From positions 248,001 through 312,000 of the forward strand of contig NZ_JAQJZJ010000002.1 of assembly GCF_027988105.1 (NCBI RefSeq): a DNA stretch of 64,000 bases, read 5' to 3'. The DNA is from Pseudomonas aestuarii. Its GTDB lineage: Bacteria; Pseudomonadota; Gammaproteobacteria; Pseudomonadales; Pseudomonadaceae. A model generated the notes under the pieces. The model worked only from the letters and a program-made list of their open reading frames with translations. It did no database searches and was not told the DNA's origin. The translations under genes and the position numbers were made by a program. Below, one piece after another: positions 17,092-25,786 of the stretch (position 1 is its first letter; every line of letters starts with the position of its first letter).

Positions 17092-18480
17092 ATGAATGCC
17101 ACTACCCAGAACCGGCTCCACGCACTGCCGGCGCCACCACTGCGTGAATATTACTCGCGCATACTGGCCTATATTGCCGTGGCCGCGAGCATCGCTGCCG
17201 GCACCTACACCCAGCATTTCGGCTACGACATTCTTTGGATAGTGCCCTATGCCCTGCTCTATCCGCATCTGGCCCACCACTTGGGCCAACGCTTCAAGCG
17301 TGATCATCCACAAATCGCCATCCTGACCCTGCTGTTCATCGACGCCCTGCATTGTGGCGCAGCACTCGTCTTGCTCAGTTTCTCGGTCGTACCCAGCCTG
17401 ATGTGCCTGTTGATCCTGGCTTTCAGCTCGATGGTGGTCGGTGGCCTGCCCTACCTGGGCCTGGCCATGCTGGTCGCGGTCAGCAGCACACTGCTAAACG
17501 CGGCGCTGATCGAGCTGAAATTCAACCCCGACACCCCGGCCCTGGTCTCCCTGGTGAGTATCAGCTTCAGCATTCTGTACATCTGTATCACCGCTTACTT
17601 CATGCATCAGCAAGGTTTGCGTCTGGACCAGATGCGCAGCGATATCAAACGCGAACAGGAAAAAGCCGCCCGCCTGGCCCGCAACCTGGCCAAGTACCTG
17701 TCACCGCAGGTATGGGAGTCGATCTTCACCGGCAAGAAGAGTGTGCGCCTGGAGACCCAGCGCAAGAAACTCACGGTGTTCTTCTCCGACATCAAGGGCT
17801 TCACCGAACTGTCCGAGGAACTCGAAGCCGAGGCCCTGACCGACCTGCTCAACAGCTACCTCAACGAGATGTCGAAGATCTGCCTGAAATACGGCGGCAC
17901 CATCGACAAGTTCATCGGCGACAGTGTCATGGTGTTCTTCGGCGACCCGGCGAGCAAAGGTGCCAAGCATGACGCCATGGCCGCGGTATCGATGGCCGTG
18001 GCCATGCGCAAACACATGAAAGTAATGCGCCAGCAGTGGCGCGCCCAGGGCATTACCAAACCCCTGGAAATCCGCATGGGCCTGAACACCGGCTACTGCA
18101 CGGTGGGCAATTTCGGCGCCGACACGCGCATGGACTACACCATCATCGGCCGTGACGTGAATCTCGCCAGCCGCCTGGAAAGCGCAGCAGAAGCCGGCGA
18201 GATCCTCATCTCCCACGAGACTTACTCGCTGGTCAAGGATCTGATCATGTGCCGCGACAAGGGCCAGATCAACGTCAAGGGGTTTACTCGCCCGGTACAG
18301 ATCTACCAGGTGGTGGACTTCCGCCGCGACCTCGGTGCCACTTCCAGCTATGTCGAGCATGAGTTGCCCGGCTTCTCCATGTACCTGGACACCAACGGCA
18401 TCCAGAACTTCGACAAGCAACGGGTGATCCAGGCGCTGCAGCAGGCGGCCGAGAAGTTGCGCGACAAGGTGATCATGTAA
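17092..18480 (+). CDS. cyaB: Class III adenylate cyclase CyaB
   Basis: This 462-residue protein has an N-terminal MASE2 membrane domain (about 20-175, six hydrophobic segments) and a class III cyclase domain (about 222-415). Catalytic features are the metal Asp233 (FFSDIKGFTE) and Asp277 (FIGDSVMVFFGDP), adenine-selecting Lys273, and the transition-state segment DVNLASRLE. P. aeruginosa CyaB has nearly the same length and makes the cAMP that drives Vfr-dependent virulence and type IV pilus responses. It converges on the glycosyltransferase gene. Confidence 0.95.
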   Translation: MNATTQNRLHALPAPPLREYYSRILAYIAVAASIAAGTYTQHFGYDILWIVPYALLYPHLAHHLGQRFKRDHPQIAILTLLFIDALHCGAALVLLSFSVVPSLMCLLILAFSSMVVGGLPYLGLAMLVAVSSTLLNAALIELKFNPDTPALVSLVSISFSILYICITAYFMHQQGLRLDQMRSDIKREQEKAARLARNLAKYLSPQVWESIFTGKKSVRLETQRKKLTVFFSDIKGFTELSEELEAEALTDLLNSYLNEMSKICLKYGGTIDKFIGDSVMVFFGDPASKGAKHDAMAAVSMAVAMRKHMKVMRQQWRAQGITKPLEIRMGLNTGYCTVGNFGADTRMDYTIIGRDVNLASRLESAAEAGEILISHETYSLVKDLIMCRDKGQINVKGFTRPVQIYQVVDFRRDLGATSSYVEHELPGFSMYLDTNGIQNFDKQRVIQALQQAAEKLRDKVIM

Positions 18481-18498
18481 TCCCGCCGGGTTTGCGTT

Positions 18499-18532
18499 AC
18501 CGGGCAGGGTTGGCCCGGCGCCCCTACCCGGT
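18499..18532. terminator. Hairpin between convergent cyaB and glycosyltransferase genes
   Basis: A 10-bp stem with one mismatch (ACCGGGCAGG / CCTACCCGGT) surrounds a GC-rich loop. There is no clear T-run, so it may be a REP-like palindrome rather than a true terminator. Confidence 0.4.
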
Positions 18533-18545
18533 TAGCCACCGCCTC

Positions 18546-19583
18546 TTAATCCTGGCTTATCGCCAACGTCCGGGCGGCGCACGGCTCGCCATCGAGCAGG
18601 GGCTGGCTGGCCAGGAATTCCAGCGCCGATACCCGCCAGGACTGGCCTGCCGCCAACTCGGCGCAACGCGTCCTGTCGAGTTCAAGTGCCGCCAGGCAAG
18701 CCGCCCGCAAATCCTCGCTCATCACCCCGTTGACGCCCGCCTCCAGCACATCCAGCGGGCCGGGGACCGGGAAGGCTGCCACCGGCGTGCCGCAGGCCAG
18801 CGCCTCGAGCATGACCAGGCCATAGGTATCGGTCCGCGAGGGAAATACCAGCACGCTGGCCTGACGATAGGCCTCGGCCAACTCTTCGCCGTGTTGATAG
18901 CCGAGAAATCTCACCGCCGGATAGCGCACCTGCAAGGCTTCACGCAGCGGACCGTCGCCGACCACCCGCTTCTCACCGGGCAGGTCGAGGTCGAGAAAGG
19001 CCTGCAGGTTCTTTTCCGCGGCGATGCGCCCGACACACAGGAACACCGGCTTGAGCGCCGCGAGCAGCGGCAACTGCGGCTGAAACAACCGGGTATCGAC
19101 GCCCTTGCGCCACAGCATCAGACGCTGCAGGCCCCAGCCGGCAAACTCGGTACGCAGCCGTTCGGTGGTCACCAGCACCGCCTCGCTCGGGCGGTGAAAG
19201 GCACGCAGGTAGGCATAGCCCCAGCGCAGTGGCAACCACGGCCAACGGCCGTGGACGTACTCCGGGAAGCGCGTATGAATGGCACTGGAAAACGCCAGGC
19301 CGCGCTTGCACAACCAGCGTCTGGCGGCCCAACCAAGCGGACCTTCGGTGGCCAGATGGACGCAGTCGGGCTGAAACTCGCGGATCGCCGGACCGACCCG
19401 CCAGAGGTTCCATGTCAGCGGAATCTCCGGGTAGGTCGGGCACGGCCAGTGACGAAAATCTTGTGGCGCCAGCACTTTCACCTGATGGCCCAGGTCGCGC
19501 AATTCGCCGGCCAGTGCCAGCAAGCTGGTGACCACTCCATTGACCTGAGGCAGCCAGGCATCCGAGACGATCACTATCCTCAT
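18546..19583 (-). CDS. GT4-family glycosyltransferase, probable diacylglycerol glycosyltransferase (Agt-like)
   Basis: This 345-residue GT-B glycosyltransferase starts MRIVIVSDAWLPQVNGVV and has FLCVGRIAAEKN (about 181-192) and the donor-binding acid pair D252 and E260 (SRTDTYGLVMLEALACGTPV). The end overlaps nothing, and the start overlaps the plcP stop by four bases. In P. aeruginosa the equivalent plcP-agt pair replaces phospholipids with glycolipids during phosphate starvation: PlcP gives diacylglycerol and Agt adds sugar. PHO-box repeats upstream of plcP support that role here. The sugar donor cannot be told from sequence. Confidence 0.85.
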   Translation of the reverse strand: MRIVIVSDAWLPQVNGVVTSLLALAGELRDLGHQVKVLAPQDFRHWPCPTYPEIPLTWNLWRVGPAIREFQPDCVHLATEGPLGWAARRWLCKRGLAFSSAIHTRFPEYVHGRWPWLPLRWGYAYLRAFHRPSEAVLVTTERLRTEFAGWGLQRLMLWRKGVDTRLFQPQLPLLAALKPVFLCVGRIAAEKNLQAFLDLDLPGEKRVVGDGPLREALQVRYPAVRFLGYQHGEELAEAYRQASVLVFPSRTDTYGLVMLEALACGTPVAAFPVPGPLDVLEAGVNGVMSEDLRAACLAALELDRTRCAELAAGQSWRVSALEFLASQPLLDGEPCAARTLAISQD

Positions 19584-20404
19584 GCAACTGGCTCGACTGC
19601 AGCCACCGGTTCGCTCTGTGCCTGAGCCTGCTGTGCCTGGTCGTCGGCCAGCCGATACAGCTCGATGCGTCCATCCAGGTGTTCGATCAGGGCCGTACAG
19701 GACTCGACCCAGTCGCCGCAGTTCATGTATTCGACCTCACCCATCGGCCGGATCTCGGCGTGGTGAATATGCCCGCAGACCACACCATTGAAGCCACGCT
19801 TGCTGCATTCGTGCACGATCGCCTGCTCGAAGTCGCTGATGAAGTTCACCGCCCCCTTGACCTTGTGCTTGAGGTAGGCCGACAGCGACCAATACCCGTA
19901 GCCGTAACGACTGCGCCAATGATTGAGCCAGCGGTTGAGGGTCAGGGTGATCTCATAGGCCGAGTCGCCGAGAAAGGCCAGCCAGCGGTGGTATCGGGTG
20001 ATCACATCGAACTGGTCACCATGGATCACCAGCAAACGGCGGCCATCGGCGGTGATGTGCTCGGCCTCGTCGACCAACTGGATATTGCCCAGCAGCAACG
20101 ACGAATAACGGCGCAGGAACTCGTCGTGATTGCCGGTGACATAGATCACCTCGGTGCCGCGCTTGCTCATGGTCAGCAGGCGGCGGATCACGTTGCTGTG
20201 CGCCTGCGGCCAGTAGATCCCGCTGCGCAGCCGCCAGCCGTCGATGATGTCGCCCACCAGGTAAATCCGGTCGGTGTGATAGCGCTTGAGGAACGCGGCC
20301 AGATGCTCGGCCTGGCAATCCCGGGTGCCGAGGTGGACGTCGGAAATCCACAGGGTGCGGACTCGTTGCTTGCGACTCGGCTTGGCGAGCTGGGCGCTGG
20401 TCAT
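19580..20404 (-). CDS. plcP: PlcP-type metallophosphoesterase (phospholipase C of lipid remodelling)
   Basis: This 274-residue calcineurin-like enzyme is related to LpxH. Metal-binding motifs are SDVHLG (D22, H24), GDIIDGW (D52), GNHDE (N92-D94), IHGDQFD and CGHIHHAE. PlcP cleaves membrane phospholipids to diacylglycerol under phosphate limitation in rhizobia, marine bacteria and Pseudomonas. The ATG at 20404 is chosen because GGAGG lies 7 bases upstream; the longer frame has none. The next gene overlaps by four bases. An alternative is a UDP-diacylglucosamine hydrolase, but partner and promoter favour PlcP. Confidence 0.87.
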   Translation of the reverse strand: MTSAQLAKPSRKQRVRTLWISDVHLGTRDCQAEHLAAFLKRYHTDRIYLVGDIIDGWRLRSGIYWPQAHSNVIRRLLTMSKRGTEVIYVTGNHDEFLRRYSSLLLGNIQLVDEAEHITADGRRLLVIHGDQFDVITRYHRWLAFLGDSAYEITLTLNRWLNHWRSRYGYGYWSLSAYLKHKVKGAVNFISDFEQAIVHECSKRGFNGVVCGHIHHAEIRPMGEVEYMNCGDWVESCTALIEHLDGRIELYRLADDQAQQAQAQSEPVAAVEPVA

Positions 20405-20457
20405 GGGCGGCCTCCGGCTGGGTTTTGCCGAGCTTGCGCGCCAGCGGTGAAACATCT

Positions 20458-20486
20458 GTGACGAGGTCGTGACAGTTTAGTGACGG
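20458..20486 (-). promoter_or_regulatory. Putative triple PHO box (PhoB site)
   Basis: Read on the minus strand there are three 7-mers, CCGTCAC, CTGTCAC and TCGTCAC, at 20480-20486, 20469-20475 and 20458-20464. They are separated by exactly 4 bases (11-bp period), with an A/T-rich first spacer (TAAA). This is the form of a PHO box. It begins 54 bases upstream of the plcP start codon. Confidence 0.8.
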
Positions 20487-20548
20487 CGCTCAGCCAGGAG
20501 CCTCGGCAACAGCCTGCTAAACTGGCCACCTGTCACGAGGACCCTGCC

Positions 20549-21301
20549 ATGCCGTCGCTGCTCTCTTTGCGTCACTACAGCCATGAACTGCTCAACCACA
20601 GCCATGCCCATGCCCAACTGGTCTTCGGCCTGAGCGGCCAGCTGGACTTCGAGGTGGCCGGGCTGGGCAGTCAGGTGGTCCGCCAGACCCTCGCCGTGGT
20701 GCCGGCTGCGGCGCAACACGCCTGTGGCAGCAGCCACGGCAGCCAGTGCCTGGTGCTCGACGTGCCCTCGGAGCACTGGTTGCAACAGCACCTGGGCATG
20801 CATACCGATGCCAGCCGCCGCCTGCTCGAGCGGCCTGGCGCCCTCAGTCTCAATCCGGCGCAAAGCCAGCTGGTCAGTTGGCTGGCGGCCAGCCCGCTCA
20901 ATGACCCGGTGATTGCCCAGCAAGGCGCAGCCCTGTTGCTCGCCAGCCTGGCGAGCGAGCGCATCGACCGACCGGGCGTGCAAGGCTTGCCGCTGGCAGC
21001 CCTGGACGCGCATATCGATCGGCATGCCGCCTACCCGCTGCAGGTTGGAGACCTGGCGCGATTGGCCGGTTTGTCGGCGGCGCGTTTTCATGCGCGCTTT
21101 CTCGACGAGACCGGACAGACGCCCATGGCTTATGTGCGCAGCCGCCGCCTGCACCAAGGCCGACAGTTGTTGTGCACCAGCCAGCTGGCCGTCGGCGAGA
21201 TCGCTGCCCGCGTCGGCTACAGCTCGCAAAGCGCCTTTAGCGCGGCGCTATTGCGCCAGTTCGGCTGCACCCCGCGCGCGTTGCGCCAGCGACACGAGTA
21301 A
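20549..21301 (+). CDS. AraC-family regulator with cupin-type sensor
   Basis: This 250-residue protein has a cupin-like N-terminal half (about 5-95, HSHAHAQLVFGLSGQLDFEV) and a C-terminal AraC helix-turn-helix pair (about 150-248: LARLAGLSAARFHARFLDETGQTPMAYV, then IAARVGYSSQSAFSAALLRQFGCTPRALR). The ATG at 20549 has GAGGA 8 bases upstream. It is divergent from plcP, and the PHO-box repeats lie between them, so PhoB could affect both. Target genes are unknown; neighbouring csaA or the EamA gene are candidates. Confidence 0.88.
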   Translation: MPSLLSLRHYSHELLNHSHAHAQLVFGLSGQLDFEVAGLGSQVVRQTLAVVPAAAQHACGSSHGSQCLVLDVPSEHWLQQHLGMHTDASRRLLERPGALSLNPAQSQLVSWLAASPLNDPVIAQQGAALLLASLASERIDRPGVQGLPLAALDAHIDRHAAYPLQVGDLARLAGLSAARFHARFLDETGQTPMAYVRSRRLHQGRQLLCTSQLAVGEIAARVGYSSQSAFSAALLRQFGCTPRALRQRHE

Positions 21302-21381
21302 CGCGACAAAGCCCGCGACTCCTGCGACAGACAAGCCACGATTCTCTCCCTAGACTTGTCGGCACTGGACAGGGAGGCGTT

Positions 21382-21717
21382 ATGCAGCAGATCGAATGGG
21401 CAGACTTTCAACGGGTGGAATTGCGTGTGGGCACGGTGCTGTCAGCCGAGCCGAACGATAAGGCCCGCAAGCCGGCCTACATACTGCGGGTCGACCTCGG
21501 TGAACTCGGGGTGAAAACCTCCAGCGCGCAACTCACCGAACACTACCCATGCGCAGAACTGATTGGCCGCCAGGTGCTCTGCGTATGTAATTTCGCCCCT
21601 AAACGCATCGCCGGGATCCGCTCCGAGGTGCTGGTGACCGGCGTCTATGACGCAGACCACAAGGTGGTTCTGGCCAGCTTCGAAAAACCGCTACCCAATG
21701 GCTCGCGCCTGGCATGA
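21382..21717 (+). CDS. csaA: CsaA-type tRNA-binding protein
   Basis: This 111-residue protein is a single OB-fold tRNA-binding domain, as in the C-terminal domain of MetRS/Arc1p: FQRVELRVGTVLSAEPNDKARKPAY, then YPCAELIGRQVLCVCNFAPKRIAGIRSEVL and a final LPNGSRLA. The length is the family norm. CsaA has been proposed as a chaperone in protein export. AGGGAGG precedes the ATG. The stop overlaps the next start (ATGA), so the two genes are coupled. Confidence 0.92.
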   Translation: MQQIEWADFQRVELRVGTVLSAEPNDKARKPAYILRVDLGELGVKTSSAQLTEHYPCAELIGRQVLCVCNFAPKRIAGIRSEVLVTGVYDADHKVVLASFEKPLPNGSRLA

Positions 21718-22565
21718 CCGAGCGCAAGGCTCTACTGGCGATTCACCTGGGCGCCCTGCTGTTCGGCCTGTCGGGGATCTTCGGCAAACTGGCCAACACC
21801 CTACCCATGGCCATCGTCGGCGGCCGGGCAATCTTCGCCGTCATCGCGCTGGCCCTGTTCGCCTGCCTCCTCAGCCAGGACAACAGCCAACGGCCCAGCG
21901 CACGGCAACTGGCAATGCTGGCCCTCGGTGGCTTGTTGCTCGGCAGCCACTGGCTGACCTTCTTCGAGGCGGTTAAGGTCGCCGGCGTGGCCATCGCCAC
22001 CCTCGGTTTCGCCAGTTTCCCGGCGTTTACCGTACTGCTGGAAGGTCTGCTGTTTCGCGAACGCACGCGGCCCAGCGAATTCGCCATGGTCGCGGTGGTC
22101 TGTCTGGGATTGATCCTGGTCACGCCGGATTTCGACCTAGGCAACCAGGCTACCGTCGGGCTGCTCTGGGCGGTGCTGTCGGGCTTGCTGTTCGCCTTGC
22201 TGTCATTGCTTAACCGCGCCAGTACCCGCGGCCTGGACCCAGTGCAGGCCGCGCTGTGCCAGAACCTCACGGTACTGCTGTGCTTCCTGCCTTTCGCCTG
22301 GCCCTTGCTGCCCAGTCTGGCGCCGCTCGACTGGTTTTGGTTGGCCTTGCTCGGGGTGTTCTGTACCGGCTTGGCGCACAGCCTGTTCGTCGCCAGCCTG
22401 CGCGTGATCAAGGCGCGCAGCGCCGCGGTGATCTTCGCCCTGGAGCCGGTCTACGGCATCGCCTTCGCCTGGTGGCTGTTCAACGAGATACCGACCCTGC
22501 GCATGCTGCTCGGTGGCACGCTGATCATCCTGGCGATTTTCTTCTCGGCGCGCATGGCGCGCTGA
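21714..22565 (+). CDS. EamA/DMT-family transporter
   Basis: This 283-residue inner-membrane protein has ten hydrophobic segments in two EamA repeats (about 5-135 and 145-280). The second repeat contains FALEPVYGIAFAWWLFNEIPTLRMLLGG, the typical EamA ending. The family exports amino acids or other metabolites; the substrate is not predictable. It is coupled to csaA by a 4-base overlap and convergent with the SDR gene. Confidence 0.9.
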   Translation: MTERKALLAIHLGALLFGLSGIFGKLANTLPMAIVGGRAIFAVIALALFACLLSQDNSQRPSARQLAMLALGGLLLGSHWLTFFEAVKVAGVAIATLGFASFPAFTVLLEGLLFRERTRPSEFAMVAVVCLGLILVTPDFDLGNQATVGLLWAVLSGLLFALLSLLNRASTRGLDPVQAALCQNLTVLLCFLPFAWPLLPSLAPLDWFWLALLGVFCTGLAHSLFVASLRVIKARSAAVIFALEPVYGIAFAWWLFNEIPTLRMLLGGTLIILAIFFSARMAR

Positions 22566-22630
22566 GGAGCCGACCGGCCCAGCTGGCAAAGGAGGGAACC
22601 CTCGCCAGTCTGGCCGCAGCCGAGCCTGGC

Positions 22631-23440
22631 TTACGCCGGTTTAACCTTGGCGCGCATCTTGTCGGCCATGCGGGTCATTTCGTCATACAGCAGCTGCGGG
22701 TTCTTCTGCTTCAACTCCCAGGCCATGCGGCCCTGCTCATGGGGCAGGATCATGAACTCGCCCTTGGCCATCTCCTCATAGATGTAGTCGGCGATGTCCG
22801 CGGCGCTGATCGGCGAGCTTTCCAGCAGTTTGCCGACCTGATCCTTCATCGCTGGGGTCGGGCCACGGAAGGAGTCGAGCAGATTGGTCTGGAAGAACGA
22901 CGGGCAGACCACATGCACCCCGACTTCCTGTTGTTTCAATTCGATCAGCAGGCTTTCCGATAGCGCCACGACGCCGGCCTTGGCCACGTTGTAGTTGCTC
23001 ATTGCCGGGCCTTGCATCAGGGCCGCCATCGACGCGATGTTGACGATCTTGCCCTTGCTGCGCTCGAGCAAGGGCAGGAACGCCTTGCAGCCCTTGACCA
23101 CCCCCATCAGGTTGATCGCGATCTGCCAATCCCAATCCTCCAGCGACAGCTCGTCGAAGAAGCCGCCCGCGGCCACACCGGCGTTATTGACGATCACATC
23201 GATACCAGCGAACTTTTCTTCGCAGGCCTGCGCCAGAGCGGTCAGCTGACTGTAGTCGCGCACATCGCAACGCTGGGTGAAACCATCGCCACCGGCTGCG
23301 CGGACCAATTGCAGGGTCTCGGCGAGACCTGTCTCGTTGACATCGGCGAGCGCCAGGCGCCAGCCCTCGCGCGCCCAGCGCAGGGCGATTTCACGGCCCA
23401 ATCCCGAACCTGCGCCGGTAATCATCATACGATTTTGCAT
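22631..23440 (-). CDS. Short-chain dehydrogenase/reductase
   Basis: This 269-residue classical SDR has the cofactor motif TGAGSGLG (8-15), NNAG (85-88), and catalytic Ser137, Tyr150 and Lys154 (YNVAK). An Asp at position 33 (LADVNETG) after the second strand suggests NAD(H) preference. The C-terminal region (about 205-269) has a charged helix ending KMRAKVKPA. The ATG at 23440 starts the Rossmann strand directly; the 55 extra residues of the longer frame overlap repeats and look non-coding. The substrate is unknown. Confidence 0.88.
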   Translation of the reverse strand: MQNRMMITGAGSGLGREIALRWAREGWRLALADVNETGLAETLQLVRAAGGDGFTQRCDVRDYSQLTALAQACEEKFAGIDVIVNNAGVAAGGFFDELSLEDWDWQIAINLMGVVKGCKAFLPLLERSKGKIVNIASMAALMQGPAMSNYNVAKAGVVALSESLLIELKQQEVGVHVVCPSFFQTNLLDSFRGPTPAMKDQVGKLLESSPISAADIADYIYEEMAKGEFMILPHEQGRMAWELKQKNPQLLYDEMTRMADKMRAKVKPA

Positions 23441-23882
23441 ATGGAAGTCGCCTTGTTTTGTGCGATGAAAGAGAAGACAAGGCGCAGTGTAGCCAAGGAA
23501 ATATTCAGCCCCACGCACCATCATGCAGCTGAATGTCCAAGGCAAACTGCTGCCACTGCCACCCGGCACTGGCAGTACCGGACAGCGGCTTCGCCGACTC
23601 TGCACTTTGGAAAATATCGAACGCCATCGCGAGGCCGTCTCTAGGTTTTCGCGGCAAGATGCAGTGGTTCCACTTGACCGCAGGCGATCCGGCGGCGATC
23701 CGTTCGGAGGTAGGGCGGCCTCGGAGCGAAGCGACAGCCCGCCAGAATTTATGTCGCGCTGATCGACCCCGGTGCACTGCCTGCGGCGAGTGACACCCTA
23801 CGGATCGCAGGTTGCTTGAGGTAATTGGTCGGCGCGTAGGACTCAGCAGGCGTTCCAGTAGGCGAGATCTTTTCACAAGCTC
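23441..23882. repeat. Intergenic region with dispersed repeat copy
   Basis: No gene is recognised. The core at about 23690-23810 repeats the element near 10.6-10.8 kb: 36 bp at 23710-23745 match 10745-10780 with one difference, and 23776-23808 resembles 10675-10708. The short open frames here show no family signatures. Confidence 0.75.
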
Positions 23883-24251
23883 TCAACGGTTATACCGCCA
23901 ACGCCAGAGTAACAAGCCATAAATCAGCAGATTCAGCGACAGCACGAACGCTGCCAGCCACAGCTGAATAGCGGGTGTAAGCCCGGCTGGGTAGATGATC
24001 GGCAGCAGGTAGTGCTCGATAAAACCCGTGCGGTAACCCGCTTGTCCCGCGGCATGACGCAAATCGTTTTCCACAATCGTCAATGGGCACACCAGTTGCA
24101 ATGCTTCGACCGTCACCGCCCAGATCACTGCGGGCAGATGCAGCCAAGCCAGCCAGTGCCAGCGCAACACCAGCAAACCTCCGAGTAGCGCGAAGGCGAT
24201 GAACAGCAGATGCAGCAGCAACACGGCATCTGCAGCCAGACGCAGGAGCAT
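23883..24251 (-). CDS. DUF2784-family membrane protein
   Basis: This 122-residue protein has three to four hydrophobic helices (about 5-28, 38-58, 95-116) and the family pattern ADAVLLLHLLFIAFALLGG near the start, with VCPLTIVENDLR and GFIEHYLLPIIYP in the centre. The acidic and Tyr/His residues between helices are conserved in DUF2784. The function is unknown. GGTAGGGG lies before the ATG. It is probably monocistronic, bounded by repeats downstream and the SRP RNA region upstream. Confidence 0.85.
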   Translation of the reverse strand: MLLRLAADAVLLLHLLFIAFALLGGLLVLRWHWLAWLHLPAVIWAVTVEALQLVCPLTIVENDLRHAAGQAGYRTGFIEHYLLPIIYPAGLTPAIQLWLAAFVLSLNLLIYGLLLWRWRYNR

Positions 24252-24628
24252 GGATCCCCTACCTTGAACGCAATGAACCTATGTCACGATAACCCCGACG
24301 CAACCATCGAGCGACAGCCCGGGCTCATCACGATTAAAGCCGGTAGCTGAAACTGGCTAAGCGTCCGTTGGGCACTGAGGGCAAACGCAGGAATCGCCGC
24401 CTCATAGGTCAAGCTATGCCAAGAGAAAGGCGAGATGGGTTCAAACCGCGCAGCAATTAGCCAAACGCCGAAATGAGACAGCCGATAGATTACGCCGGTT
24501 CTGGACGCTCAAAAATGTCACACCTGCCAGCTTGGTACGGCTGGAGCTGAATTTTCATCGAGCCGCCAAAGGCGTTGGATAAGCAGATAAGGCGTAACAG
24601 ACAACCCGAACGGGTTTAGAGATGGAGG

Positions 24629-24735
24629 CGACCCCACCAGCCACACCCCGGCACACAATGTCACCGCTGCGGCTGCTCCCTTCCAGGCCTGACCGGGTTC
24701 ACGGTTGATCGTTGCGGGGGGACCGGCAGGGCCAC
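24629..24735 (-). ncRNA. ffs: 4.5S RNA (small bacterial SRP RNA)
   Basis: On the minus strand the sequence contains the diagnostic apical core GGTCAGGCCTGGAAGGGAGC, i.e. the GGAA-type tetraloop and asymmetric internal loop that bind Ffh. Flanking arms CCGCAACG on the 5' side and GTGCCGGGGTGTGGC on the 3' side match the known pattern. 4.5S RNA with Ffh targets nascent membrane proteins to FtsY. Ends are estimated from the terminal pairing and could shift by several bases. A promoter lies upstream, and a short leader hairpin (CTCGC...GCGAG) would be removed by processing. Confidence 0.92.
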
Positions 24736-24768
24736 CATAACGCTACTCGCCTTGCAGCGAGCGGGGCC

Positions 24769-24796
24769 ATTGTACCGGCTTGTCTAGAAGTTACAA
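24769..24796 (-). promoter_or_regulatory. ffs: Sigma-70 promoter for 4.5S RNA
   Basis: On the minus strand, -35 TTGTAA (24796-24791), a 16-bp spacer and -10 TACAAT (24774-24769) stand about 35 bases upstream of the mature RNA. Confidence 0.7.
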
Positions 24797-25280
24797 CAGC
24801 TTCAAACACTTAGCCCTATTTTTGCAGTATTGCCCAGCCAAGGTTCAAGTCCAGAAACATCCAAGCAGCGGCGCCAGACCACTAGCGATTTCCGCATCAG
24901 CTGAATGCCATTGTTCAAAGTGCTCAGCAGGGCCTATCTGCAAGCCGTCATAGGCCTGAGTGCTTCGCACAGCCAACTAGCAGAGCACCTGAGCGCAGCC
25001 CAATGCACCCCGTAAAAACAATGCACAACAGTTAATTTTGGCGATGAGTTCAGTCTTGTAGTAATGCTTCGCGCAGGTGGGTCAAGGCCTCCATTCTCCG
25101 CTCGAAATACGTCGTTGCATGATAAAACGGCACATGCGCGGAGTTTCCGCCATGGTCGCCAGTCAGAAACAGCTACGGTGTTTGCAGAATCTGCCCGGAA
25201 TCAATGTCGACGAGACAAAATCGCAGTACTCTGCGCAAGGCATTTTCAGCGTCACCCTCTCATCCCAAGGAGCAACAACA
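24797..25280. other. Intergenic region upstream of the HU gene
   Basis: About 480 bp lie between the ffs promoter and the HU-like gene. The in-frame upstream extension of HU lacks domain features. I see no RNA gene or repeat here. The stretch 24252-24628 on the other side of ffs likewise shows nothing beyond a 14-bp palindrome (AACCCGAACGGGTT, 24603-24616) just past the RNA 3' end. Confidence 0.55.
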
Positions 25281-25559
25281 ATGGCCATGACCAAAGACCA
25301 ACTGATCAGCGATATCGCCGAAGCCATCGACACGCCGAAGGCCACCGTGCGCGCGGCGCTTGAGCATCTCAGCGAAATCGTTAGCGATGCCCTGGAAAAC
25401 GGCAGCGAAATCACCCTGCCCGGCATCGGCAAGTTGAAAATCAGCGATCGCCCTGCCCGCACCGGACGCAACCCGCAAACCGGCAAGGCAATCGAAATCG
25501 CAGCGAAGAAAGTAGTCAAGTACGTCCCGGCCAAAGCCCTGACCGACGCGATCAACTAA
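25281..25559 (+). CDS. HU-family DNA-binding protein
   Basis: This 92-residue protein starts MAMTKDQLISDIAEAIDTPKA and contains LPGIGKLKISDRPARTGRNPQTGK, the HU/IHF arm with the conserved RxGRNPxTG loop, then KKVVKYVPAKALTDAIN. It is a nucleoid protein of HupN type rather than HupA/B or IHF. The ATG at 25281 is fixed by AAGGAG eight bases upstream. It lies at the left edge of the Tad locus and converges on tadD. Confidence 0.92.
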   Translation: MAMTKDQLISDIAEAIDTPKATVRAALEHLSEIVSDALENGSEITLPGIGKLKISDRPARTGRNPQTGKAIEIAAKKVVKYVPAKALTDAIN

Positions 25560-25786
25560 CCAACACCAGAAGCAAGCTTGAAATCGGCTTCCGCTGCGCA
25601 GCCAGACCAATAGCCGACAGCGGAAACCTTACCTGAGCGGACCCGCCAGGCTTTGCAGCCATGCACAGTTGGCTCCTACAGAATAATGCCATCACCGCGA
25701 GCGGTGATGGCATTCAATGGCGGACTGTTCGCTACGCTCCGAACGGATCGCCGCCCGGACCGCCCTACGCGCCGCCGCTACGCTAC

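Noticed and set aside
23505..23876. Short frames between the SDR and DUF2784 genes
   Set aside because: They read through the dispersed repeat and have no motif.
24421..24628. Possible gene remnant before the SRP RNA
   Set aside because: Only a 28-codon stretch is open, with no recognisable similarity; insufficient for a pseudogene call.
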